NCBI GenBank assembly: GCA_030674185.1
Contig: JAPXFY010000015.1
Span: 29,195,685-29,259,684 of the forward strand
Length of the DNA stretch: 64,000 nt
DNA from: Monoplex corrugatus
Taxonomy: Eukaryota; Mollusca; Gastropoda; Littorinimorpha; Ranellidae
Reading direction: 5' to 3'
A program made the position numbers and the translations under genes. Under the pieces are notes generated by a model that ran no database searches, was not told the origin of the DNA, and saw only the letters and a program-made list of their open reading frames with translations. Positions 44,630 to 55,575 of this stretch are shown here, in pieces. Positions within the stretch are counted from its first letter, which is position 1. Each line of letters starts with the position of its first letter.

Positions 44630-45860
44630 TCCAGCACTAAAGTTGCCGAAAGTCAACAGAACTGTCTCATCATAGCAGTTAGCTTACATAGCTGATGTAG
44701 GCGGCAGGTTGTCGAAGCCAACGAAAAACGCAAAACATAATAAATCGTCGGAACTGCTTTCAAAAACTGATCAGATCTATTTAAGTGTACCGAGAACAGA
44801 CTGTTGATCACAATAATGGCTTAGAATATGATTAAGATACACTACTATCAATCCACTCTAAAACTGAGTACCAGACGCACATGCAAAGTAGATGGAGCCA
44901 TAAACTTCAGTTTTGTTCACTGCACCCAATAACTGCACAGTAAAGATTCTAGATCTAGATCTAGACTAATTGTTAATTTAAAACATTCCGAAAAGAACAG
45001 ATGGGACGTAAAAAAATCAAAAGGCCTACAACTCCTATTACTGCTACTAACTCAGGTACTGAATTAAAATCCGTCTTCCAAGTTCCTGTAATCAGCGTAA
45101 GCATTAATATTTTAGACTGTTTCTTCTTTTCAAGTCATACTAACCTAGATGACATTCTGAATCACCACATCCTTGATGGTATTGAAAGAGGCGAAGGTGT
45201 AAGAAACCTAATCGACGCAAGAATCTTAATGATGAATAAAAAATATTCAGACGAACACAAGTAGGCTGTAATAGCCCTAGTACGATTAAAAAAAAAGACG
45301 CGTCATCAATGTTGAAAACACAATCTCTTGCAGATTATTGAATCATGACGTCAAAGACAGGCGAAGGGGATGCAAAGGGCAGAAGAAAAGAACACGTTCA
45401 TATAAGAGTGAATAACCAGAACAAAAACTTGATCCATAATCTATGCAAAAGAAGTGAACTGACAGTCTACGTGCGTGCGGTGAGACCTTATGGTAAACAT
45501 GTCAAGATGTTTGTGCGACATATGGGCTCTGTGCAGATGACGTCACGCTGTGCCGGGAAGAGTTTCTTTCCTAGGTAGGCCTACGGCAGGTCGCGCCTGA
45601 GTCCGCGGAATGATCTGTGTCGGCAATGTCGGTTCCATGCTTTTGTACTGTCTACCGCGTTGACTCCAGAAGGAAAAATCAATTAAAGAAATGACGAAAT
45701 GAAATGTTAGAGATGGTAAACAATTATTGTGTGAAGGATATCACAACAAACTATCGAGAAAAAGACAAAAACTACAGATCACCACGTGTGAACAAGTGGA
45801 GAACATATGGAGAGAGCTGAAAAGGCAGAGATGGAGAGAATGGCTGGCACAGTTTCAGCT
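44630..45860. other. No convincing gene
   Basis: Two frames (45001-45264 and 45345-45578) have ATG starts and ordinary composition but no domain I recognise. They may be chance. Confidence 0.4.
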
Positions 45861-46269
45861 CTAACACCCTAAATTTGTTTCAGATACGACCTACAGATTT
45901 ATATTCTGAGCACTTTGAAAATAGTATGTTTTTATGTGTGCTACAGATGTATTTATTTGTTTTTGATGCACGCATAGTCTTGAAATATCTACTCTCTCTC
46001 TCCCTCCACCCACCCCTATCCTCCATCTGCGTCGTCTCTCATGAACAGCAGCGGGCATAGTGTTCGAGATGTGGGTGTATTTATGTATTCAAGTTAATCA
46101 GTTACGGATGAATGAACAGGGCATGTTAATCACTGATGTAAACAAATAATCATTTTCATTGTCAGACGAAAGCTTCCCTCTTTGCTTAGGGTTTGTATGA
46201 ACAGATGCTGTCTCTTGCTAGAAGTGCTTTGTTTCCATTTCTGGTGTGTGTTTGTCCATGCCTGGTTGC

Positions 46270-46299
46270 GTGTCTGTGTGTGTGTGTGCACTCGGTGTG

Positions 46300-46330
<31 letters not shown>

Positions 46331-46391
46331 TGCACTCGGTGTGTATGCACTCGGTGTGTGTGTGCACTCGGTGTGTGTGTGTGTGCACTCG

Positions 46392-46461
<70 letters not shown>

Positions 46462-46498
46462 TCGTATGCGTATGTGTGTGTATGCTTTCCGTTTGAAG

Positions 46499-46547
<49 letters not shown>

Positions 46548-46590
46548 TGCATGTGTGTGTATGTGTGTGTATGTGTGTGTGTGTGTATGG
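46270..46590 (+). repeat. Compound (TG)n minisatellite with GCACTCGGTGTG units
   Basis: GCACTCGGTGTG occurs five times (46287, 46331, 46346, 46364, 46385) inside TG runs. (GTGC)n follows near 46528-46550. Confidence 0.9.
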
Positions 46591-46606
46591 ATGAGTCTGG
46601 TACATT

Positions 46607-46885
46607 TTGTCAAATGATTCACAAATGAGCAACCTCACAGCAGAGGAAGAACAATTAATGACAGATGAACAGAACAGACCAACTAAGGAAGATCTGCACT
46701 TTAGACAGGCACTTGCTTGCAAACCTTACAACCTTTGCATGATCAGGATGACACAATCACGTATTTCACAGGACTTTACAGCACTGTCAGGCTTGTTTGA
46801 TTTTCTTGTTTCTCACCTACATCAGATGAACAAAGGCACACTCACTCATTTTCAAGCTTTTATATTGACTGTGATCTGCGCTTAA
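46607..46885 (+). other. Unassigned 92-codon open frame
   Basis: The frame starts MSNDSQMSNLTAEEEQLMTD and has balanced, non-repetitive composition with an acidic N-terminal part. It abuts a (TG)n tract. I recognise no family. It could be an exon or chance. Confidence 0.25.
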
Positions 46886-46889
46886 ACTG

Positions 46890-47645
46890 CTGGTTCTTTG
46901 GTCAGACAGAACCAGTATTTGTACGAGTTTGCCGGTTCAGTTCAAGGGATATCCACGGCAATGGCGCATAGATAATTTACTGTTTTGAAATATTCTTTGA
47001 GAGATCTTCTAGTTCAGACACAAGTGCACCGACATGGTCACATTACAATCATGATAACACAGTCAAATATCTCATATCATAAACACCACAGGAACACAAT
47101 TATTTCTTTTACATGCAAACAATAAGGTAGCAGGATTAGTGACAAAAATATGTGAATAGTATGGATATTTAAACAACTGCCTCCCAAATGATACTGTTTT
47201 GCCACACAGCTTTGATATACTTTAACTAGTTGCCATGCAAGGGGGTGAAGTGAAAAATCCTGTTGATACAAAATGTCAGCTTCTACTGAGTGCGTTACAA
47301 ATTGAATCACAAGAAATCTAGCGTGCTTGTAGTTTCATATTGAACATGTGATTGGAATGACTTGCAGAAAATAGATGATTCACAGCAGCTAGAATTACTG
47401 TTTAATCATACTGAGGAGCAGGTAACAGCACTTGTTTGTAATAGTGTCATGTGCCCTTGTTAACATGTGTCCCATTGTTTCATAAAAAGGAATGGTACCA
47501 GTATCATATTTTTCAGTTGTAAGCGTGTTTCCGCTCATGTCTGTTGTAAGACCAAAACATAATTTTCAATCACATAATAACACTTAATCGTCTTTAACTG
47601 ACAGCTGTGGAAACCAAATGTAAACACACACAGAGAGTGACTTGA
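46890..47645. other. No gene seen
   Basis: Unique-looking AT-rich DNA. Confidence 0.4.
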
Positions 47646-47648
47646 TGT

Positions 47649-47825
<177 letters not shown>

Positions 47826-48021
47826 ACATATTCAAACATCACAGCAAAGTCAAATATCTTGGTCATTTAACTACCACAAGAATTAATCGCTGCTTTAAAA
47901 AAAATTGCTTGACATGAAATCCTGCACAGCACACTTTATGTCCATAGCTGACAAAATGTGCATGTGCTATTCGTTATGATACTGTTTCTTTCACATGAAT
48001 AGCACATGCACAATTTCTCAG

Positions 48022-50216
48022 TTCATCATCATCATCAGGTGCCCTGCCGCATGGCGTTGGCGACCATGGACTTCCAACCATCTCTATCTCTCGTTGCCCC
48101 TAGCATCTCCCCCACCCTCCTCATCCCTAGCCACTTTGCAAGTCCGTCCAGCATTCTCTCCCTGGGTCTACCTGGTGCTCTCTTTCCCTCCAGCTTTCCC
48201 GTTGTGACCAGGTGCTCCAAATCCCCCTTCCTCATAAAATGGCCTATAAATGTTGCTTGTCTTTTCCTAATCTTCTTTATGAGTGATCTGCTTGTGTCTG
48301 CCTCCATCAAGACTGTCTCGTTTGTTTTCTTTGCTGTCCATGGAACTCTCAACATTCTTCTGAGAAACCACATCTCAGCTGCCTCGATCCTGCTCTGGCT
48401 TTGCTTGCTGACTGTCCACGCCTCGCATCCGTACAACAGTATTGGTTCTATATAACATTCAAGGACTCTCTTTCTGATGTTAATTGATAGGCATTTGTTG
48501 GTAAGAATGCTTGTCATCTTCTTGAATGCTGTTTTGGCTTGGCCGATTCTGCCGGCTATTTCCCATGTGCATCTGCTGTCTGATGAAATGACCGTTCCCA
48601 GGTATTTGAACTTATTAACCTGTGTCAAGGTTGTGCCATTTGCTGTTATTTTGCATGAGGGGATTTCATGTTTTTTACTGATCACCATGACTTCAGTCTT
48701 CCTGCTGTTTAGTTCCAACCCCTTACCTTTGCTTTCTATTTCTAGTATATTCACAAGGTTTTGTAGGTCCCTTTCATTTTCTGCAATTAGCACGGTGTCA
48801 TCTGCGTACTGAATGTTGTTTATCATTTTCCCTCCAGTCTTTAATCCAGGGTCTTCTTCTAGGTTTCTCGTGATGTTTTCGCTATATAGTGAAAACAGAT
48901 CTGATGACAAAACACAACCCTGTCTGACTCCTCTTTTGATGTTTTGAAAAGAGCTTATATTGTTTTCTATTCTCATTGCAGCTGTTTGTTCCCAGTACAT
49001 ATTCCTGATTATTCATAGATCTTTTCCATCAACATTGAGTCTCTCCAGTTGGTTGATCAATTCTTCATGTCGTACCCGATCGAAAGCCTTGGTATAGTCA
49101 ACAAAGCATAAATACAAATCCTTATTCATCTCAATTGACCTCTCTATGATAGTTCTTAGGATGTATATGGCATTAATAGTTCCTTTCCCCTCCACAAATC
49201 CACACTGTTCTTCTGCTATTTCTCTTTTGATTCTATTCCTTGTCCTCATCATGATTATTCTTAACAAGATTTTTGTTACATAACTCATCAAACTGATTGT
49301 GCGATGGAGTCGGCATTCTATAGCCCCTGTCTTCTTTGGAAGTGCAATGAAAATTGATTTTGACATATCTTTGGGGATTTTTCCAGTGTCATAAATTTCA
49401 TTTAGGAGGACTGTTATTTTTTCTATGCCAAATTCCTCCAGGGCTTCAATCATCTCTGTAGTAATGTTGTCTGGTCCTGGGGCTTTTCCTGGTTTCATCT
49501 TTTTCAGTGCTGCTCTAACTTCATCTTTCATCATGGGTGGTCCTTCAAAGTTCTTTTTAGTAATGTGTTCTTCGTTTCTGTCATCCTCAAAAAGGTCTTT
49601 AATGTACTCTCCCCATCTGTCTAATATGTTGTCTTTTTCCATGATAAGCGTGCCATCTTTCGATTTTAAGCAACCAGTTGATGTGCATGTATTTTTCCTG
49701 TGGACAATTTCTTCAATTTGTCTGTACATACCCTTAGGATCCATTTTGTGTCGTTCTTCTATCTTTTTGCATTTTGTGTTCAGCCAAGCTTCCTTAGCTT
49801 CATTGCACCTATACCTGATTTCTTTGTGTATATTCCTGTATATCTTCTCGTTTCTCTTTGCCTTCCTCCTTTCCTCCATCAGACCCAAAATTTCATTAGT
49901 CATCCAGCTCTTTTTTGCTTTTCTATTTGCCTTAGGGATTTCTTCACAAGCTTCATTTATAGAACTTCTCAACTTTGTCCATTGTTCCTCACTGTCACCA
50001 ACGTCTTCCAGAGCACTGAATTTGTTTTGAACATGTACATTAATTTTTTTACGTATCATTTCATCTGTCTTTAGGAGTCCAAGGTTTAGTTTGATGTTGC
50101 TTTTGGTCTGTTTCCTTTTCCTCAATTTCAGTCTAAACCTTCCCACTACAGGATTGTGGTCACTGTTGCAGTCTGCGCCTGGTAGTGTTTTTGCTGACAG
50201 TAAAGAATTTCTAAAT
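48022..50216 (-). mobile_element. LINE-A copy 7, longest copy, lacks endonuclease start
   Basis: The tail is CATCATCATCATCA at 48024-48037. The minus strand is co-linear with the family from the end of the endonuclease (RFRNSLLSAKTLPGADCNSDHN at about 50210-50150) through linker, RT and C-terminal domain. At 50216 it meets plus-strand LINE-A sequence (copy 8). Confidence 0.9.
48035..50146 (-). pseudogene. LINE-A ORF2, about 700 codons, one nonsense codon
   Basis: Two open frames in the same phase (50146-49013 and 49000-48035) are separated by one TGA at about 49010. Sister copies have CGA (Arg in GKDLRIIRNMYWEQ), so it is a single CpG-type transition. Landmarks are KAPGPDNITTEMIE, IFIALPKKTGAIE, EEQCGFVEGKGTINAIY, LYLCFVDYTKAFDRVRHEE (motif A), IKRGVRQGCVLSSDLFSLYSE (motif B), NNIQYADDTVLIAENERD (motif C, YADD intact), FKYLGTVISSDSRC, YGCEAWTVSKQ, FIGHFMRKGDLEHLV and GKRAPGRPRERM. 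This is the best template for the family protein here. Confidence 0.88.
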
Positions 50217-51287
50217 CTAATGGACTTGGATGAGTCCAGGAGATAATACCAAAACTCAAATTGACTACATCCTGATCAACAATTTCTCAGTTATGGATAT
50301 ATTGGCAGATGTGATGCGTCTAGTGTGTCGGCTTCGGCCTGCACCGCTGGCTAGCACTGCTGTGCGAAAAGAAGAGCAGAAGGCGTAAGTCTCCTCCTGT
50401 CAGTACATAGCCTCTCCATCAGCAAGCCCTACGCTGTGCCTCCTCGTGGCGACAGGCGGTAACTGAGCACCCCACGGACTCAGGCTAAATCTCGTAGGAC
50501 TTGGAGGAGGTCTGGCCCCCAGACGTGAGGCATGCAGGCCCACCGTCGTGTGGACACACCCTGGTCCCCACGAACCAGATCCCCAAGCTATGGGTAAATA
50601 GCTCCACTGCCTTGTGGACATCTCGGGAGAGAGTAAGGCTAAGGGAGTTAACCCTGAAAAAAAAAACGATGGAAGGCAAGGGGAAACCACCATCGCAGTT
50701 TTCCCCAGGAAAACCATGGACAGGAGAAAGAGAAAGAAGAAAGTTAACGACGTCCATTAGGGACTGTCATGCGACGCAGGTGACACCAGACCGTCAGCCA
50801 GCTACTGCGATCAAAATTAAAATTAAATTCAACACCAAAATAGCAACATGGAGCATCAGAACAATGTTGCAGAAAGGTAAATTAGACAACATCAAAATGG
50901 AGATGGAAAGGCTTAACATCAGTGTTTTAGGACTGGGGGAAGTGATATGGAAGGGGGCAGGCATGATAACATCAGGAGAATATACAGTTTTAGAGATGGC
51001 CAAGGTCCAATGTAAATCACAAGAAGTTACAGTCATAATGGGAGATTTTAATGCTAAAGTGGGACAGAATAGGGTGGAGGATATAGTTGGACCTCATGGC
51101 CTTGGTACACAAAATGAAAGGGGGGGGGGGAGCTTGTAGAATGGGCACAGATGAATGAGTTCATAGTAGGAAACACCTGGTTTGAGCAGCCTAACAGAAG
51201 AAAATGGACTTGGATGAGTCCAGAAGATAATACCAAAAATCAAATTGACTACATCCTGATCAACAATTTCTCAGTTATGGATATATA
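50217..51287 (+). mobile_element. LINE-A copy 8: 5' UTR and endonuclease, flanked by a direct repeat
   Basis: 50302-50760 matches the 5' region at 19078-19610. The coding part follows from about 50670, with KIATWSIRTMLQKGKLDNIK (endonuclease start), LGLGEVIWKG, a deletion after TSGEYTVLEMAK, VIMGDFNAKVGQNR (catalytic GDFN), NTWFEQPNRRKWTWMSPEDN and QIDYILINNFSVMDI. It stops at 51287. The last 84 bases (51204-51287) are repeated at 50217-50289, to the left of the 5' UTR. Confidence 0.8.
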
Positions 51288-51318
51288 ATTATTTTTCAAT
51301 ACTGCAGTTACAACAAAC

Positions 51319-51325
51319 ACGCGCG

Positions 51326-51368
<43 letters not shown>

Positions 51369-51475
51369 ACACACCCGCGTGCTCACGCGCGCGCGCGCCC
51401 GCACACACACACACACACACATACACACACACCCGCATGCTCACGCGCGCGCGCGCGCGCGCACACACACATGTA
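51319..51475 (+). repeat. Alternating (CG)n/(CA)n tract, duplicated block
   Basis: (CG)n, (CA)n, CACCCGCRTGCTCACGCGCG and (CG)n blocks appear twice in succession. Nearly all steps alternate purine and pyrimidine. Confidence 0.9.
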
Positions 51476-51710
51476 CACATACAGATGACTTGAATGCCAG
51501 ATTGTCATCAACCTGGGCTGTCTTAAATGTGAATGTCAAGTATTAATATTCAAGTCACTGTGCAAAATAATGTTTTAGTTGACAGTCACCATAATATGTA
51601 TAGCAATCACATGTTTAGTCTTTCACATGAAAAGACTGCATAGTGTAAACTGTAAACTGTATTAAAAGCAAACTCATAACAAGCAGTACATATGTATAAA
51701 TATACATATA

Positions 51711-51778
51711 AAAATGTATATATAAATATGTATATATATATATATATAATGTATATATATATATACATATTTATATGT
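51711..51778 (+). repeat. AT-rich palindrome
   Basis: ATAAATATGTATATATAT and its complement flank a short ATAATG centre. Confidence 0.8.
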
Positions 51779-51789
51779 ATCGTGATAAA

Positions 51790-52860
51790 TACACATACAT
51801 ATATATGTCGTTACACTAATAGAGGTACATGATTTTGTGGCCACTTTGACAATATTGATAGTCTATTGGGTTCAGTCAATATTATACTGACCAACTATGT
51901 TTATTTGTGACCTTGTTTTGTGAACTTAAACAGCTGTGCAGATTGCAGAATTCATTATTATTGTAATGTGTTGATTGCCACAGGCAAATTTCATATTAAT
52001 GATTAGAACTGCTGATATTTAAAAGAAGGAAGATGACTTCCAGCTTGCATGAAATCTTGCAGCAGACCTGTACAATCCATTCAATGACTATCAGACAATA
52101 GACTTTTCAATTGTACAGAACACAACTGTACTTGAAAAGGTTAGGGTGGGTGGGGTAACACAAGTGCAGTTATAAATCAATTTAAAAAATCATCATTTTG
52201 ACATAGATATAGTAAAATAAATATTCCACCCCATTCCTCGTGCTTTTCCATATCACTCATTCACACAGACAGACACACACACACACATATGCATGCGCAC
52301 ACAGATGCATGCACACACACATGTATGCACACACACACATATACACACATATACACAGACACACATACGCACACACACACATGCCTAAGTATCTAGTCAT
52401 ATCAACAAATTACTCTTTTTTCTTCTTGTGATTAGTCTTTTTGTAGGGCACACCCTTGGCAAAACCATGAACCCTTTTGAGTTGTTTTCAGTTAAACAAA
52501 TGCAACATAAAACCACTCAAATGGGCAGTTTTATCAAAAGCAATCATGGGCCCATATTGCCCCAGTCTGCAAAAGCAAAACAGACTTACAGACGCCCTGA
52601 ATTCGTCCTCATTGTAAACGCTCGTCTCTTAGATCTAAACAAAAACTCACGATGCTGAAGTACTTAGTCTATACCAGGAAGAATTTCATACGGATAAGTT
52701 CCATCTTATCTATAACTTTCCAGTAGTACCTTTATTTCACCTTTGGGTTGAGCTCTTCCACATGTTTTTAATGCCCACAATCATCACGATGCTTGTGTTT
52801 GTTTTGTGACGTCCATATCTACGGCTGTCGTGTACCGTAGCCAAGGACAGCAACTCTCGA
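51790..52860. other. No gene seen; CA-rich tract at 52262-52382
   Basis: AT-rich DNA with a CACACATATGCA-type repeat at 52262-52382. The frame 52428-52658 carries no recognisable domain. Confidence 0.4.
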
Positions 52861-52869
52861 TTACTTGTG

Positions 52870-53870
52870 GATCTGCACACAGCCCATCGTTTCTATTTCA
52901 AACCCAACCATGAAGTAAAGTAGGATGGTCTCACCAAAAATCGCTTGCAATGGAGAAGAAATGTCCATGAGAACAAAACGCTATTGCAGCTACATCAACA
53001 AGCCTTGCCAGGCGAGACATTTTCGCTGTCATTTTTGCAACTTTCAGACCCGTGGACGCTTGAACAGCTAGAGACTGAAATCTGCACTGATATCCCTGCG
53101 TCAACTCAACTGAAGTACAAGATGACACAGCATGCCAGACTGTCACGTTGGCCATGATAGAGGAGCGTTACCCCCAGAGGCATTGGACTCATGATGGGTC
53201 AGCCCATGGGGAAAGTCAGTATCCATATCAACTTCCCTTCTGAAACACCTTCCAGTGCTCCGACAGGCAAACACTGCTCTTACTTCGGTATCCTCATCAA
53301 TTTTCCTTCTCAACACAACTTCCAGAGTTCCTATAGGCAAACAATGTACCAATTACCGATCAGAAACAGAGGCACTCGTGTAAACAGTCCCAGTGGTTCA
53401 GATAACAATTCATCAAGTAGTCATCCTTTCAGTTGCCCTCTCGTTTCTCCAGGCCCTGGAGAATAATCAGCTCTCGTAACTAACGAAGACTTTCAAGCAT
53501 GTCTGAACAATAGTCGATTGGAGCCCTGCTCACTGTGGGGATACCATGACATGAGGTCATGAGATGGTAGATAAACTGGCAAAAAGAGGAACAGAGGAAG
53601 ACCAACCAGATAACAGCAGCACCTTCAACGAAAAGAGGGGTATGATCAGATCACTCCTCATGTCAAGGATAGAAAGGGACGACCCATCTGTCTTGATGAA
53701 GCCCCATACAAGCCACAACTACTTCGACGTACATATGAACCGCAAGTTCAAACTGAAGCTTTCACCAACCTATCCCTGCGGTCAAGAGAAGCATAGAGCT
53801 AAATACATATTGCAGCAATTTTCTTCTATCAACTCTGCTGACCACCAAGTTCCATGGCAGTAGCAGGAAC
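52870..53870 (+). mobile_element. LINE relic: RT C-terminus and RNase H
   Basis: Pieces in different frames read LQWRRNVHEN, TSLARRDIFAVIFATFRPVDA, STQLKYKMT, MIEERYPQRHWTHDGSA (RNase H first Asp strand), IHINFPSETPSSAPTGKHCS, ALLTVG/SPAHCGD (conserved xPAHCG), then MVDKLAKRGTEEDQPD and MNRKFKLKLSPTYPCGQEKHRAKYILQ. This is the order found in RNase H-bearing molluscan LINEs. It differs from the I-like element at 7.5-13.5 kb. A 70-bp internal tandem duplication (53219-53347) lies in the RNase H. Confidence 0.7.
53564..53863 (+). pseudogene. RNase H C-terminus and tail domain of a LINE
   Basis: MVDKLAKRGTEEDQP is the last RNase H helix with its catalytic Asp. The downstream MNRKFKLKLSPTYPCGQEKHRAKYILQ matches the Cys/His-containing tail of the same LINE group. 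Upstream the frame is lost at the HCG motif. Confidence 0.7.
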
Positions 53871-53879
53871 TGTCAAAAC

Positions 53880-55570
53880 GACCACAATCATCGCCATATG
53901 TGGCCTGACAGTGTAAACGGTGAACGAACGGAGGAATCAGTTTCCTACTGGAGAACGATTTCAACAGTGACAAGCAACATGGTTTTCGGCGTCGACATAT
54001 ATCTCGTTGTCAGTACACACTTTGAAAATGATTACAAGTGACGCCTGGGATTTGCCAAATACAAACAGTGAGTACGGGAAATCATGTAACGTACTGCAGC
54101 AAAACACAAATGAGTTTCATGAACATTGATTTGAGTGTATTGTTGAAAAAAAATCAGACACAAGTAGCAGTAGTCTGAACTTCAAAAAATTACGAATCGC
54201 ATGGACATTCAACACTTGAGAAGAAGACTGAAAATGAACCAACACAACAAATAAGCAGATGAAACCAGAACTGCGTTTAGTGTGATCAATGTCACATCCA
54301 AAATCAGACACATAAAGCAGTCTACCGGAAAAGAAGAAAACTCAAGGAAGCAAAAAGAACCTAGGAAGTAACTACCGGGAACGTATCACTGAAGGAGTCA
54401 GACAATTTGACAGTCTGATAGTTGTTAGATTTGTAGCATGCAATCCTATCAAAATAGCGGTGCTGTTTTCAATACAATCACTCAGATCGTCAGTTGGAAA
54501 CGCATTAACTAGTATATGACTGAGCAATAAAATGTGTGACAAACATCTTTGTTCAACTACAAAATACCGATTCCATTTTCCATCTGTATTTATTTCACTT
54601 GTGACACCCAGTTCATGTTTCCAGATTGATCCTATTATCTCACATACTTGTCTGCATATCTTCACGTTGCAAATGCAGTAAGTTTTAACCGGAATTTTAA
54701 TGCATTTAACTTAAGTCTTAATTCAATACTTGTGTATAGTGCTTACCCTCAAATCTGTCCACTAGTAAACAGATTAGAGATGTAGTGATATATTCACAAA
54801 TTATTGACTACATAAGTATGCACTTATCGATCTGGCCAGCTTGCACTTTCTAGATCTGGCTAGTTTATTCAGACTTCAAATTTCAGAGGCATATGTTAGA
54901 ATAGGCTCAATTAATGTAAAGATATCAATGGATCAGTCACTTATGCTTTCATAGCGAATATTTCAGTTTCCCTTTACCATTTTTACATGCTCTACCGAAG
55001 CCATATTAAAACTTAGTTTGTGGTAGCAGTCATATCAAGGCACTTCAGACCAAAAAAAACATGTACTTGCACTACTCCTTTTTGAGGTTGTTATTTGTTG
55101 AAATTGACAAAGCTTGCAAAGAAAACAACATCAAATAACATTAAAAAAAATTCTGGAAAGTCTACAATTATCTGAATACTAGTCTTCTCCGGTTTAGACA
55201 TTTCCATTGCTGATTTGTTTATAAAGAAAGAAAACATCAGACTACAGCAAAAAAAATTGTTTTACATCTCCTGGACAGTAAAGAAAAAAAACAAACATTT
55301 ATCACGTAAGCAAACAAATACTGGGATATATATTACTTAAGAACAAAACAGTTTACCACTCACACGAGGTATACTACATTTCTGTACACAGAACAGAAGC
55401 CTTTTTGAAGTCCAAGCAAACCACGTATAACTTCGAGTTTTTAAGAAGACACTTTTGAACAATAGCAGACAATGTGAAATTGTAAAGCCAGCTCTTCTCT
55501 TTCTTTATTCTGTCCATGCTGTTAATCTTTTGTTAAGAACATTGGTGTAAATTTTGCAAATTAAGTTAAT
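53880..55570. other. No gene seen
   Basis: AT-rich DNA. The frame 54372-54665 (-) has no recognisable domain. Confidence 0.4.
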
Positions 55571-55575
55571 TAGAT

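Noticed and set aside
45001..45578. Two ordinary-looking open frames as genes
   Set aside because: No domain, splice context or family resemblance. The length is within chance expectation.
46607..46885. Nuclear-receptor-like or other known domain in the 92-codon frame
   Set aside because: The acidic LTAEEEQLMTDE start suggests a helix, but nothing downstream matches a known fold.
48006..50030. Plus-strand open frames opposite LINE-A copies (for example 48006-48455, 49425-50030, 58701-59747)
   Set aside because: They are antisense shadows of conserved LINE-A coding sequence. The real motifs (YADD and others) are on the minus strand.
50302..50760. HDV-like ribozyme at the LINE-A 5' end
   Set aside because: Some RTE-type LINEs have one, but I could not place the nested double pseudoknot or catalytic C in either 5' copy.
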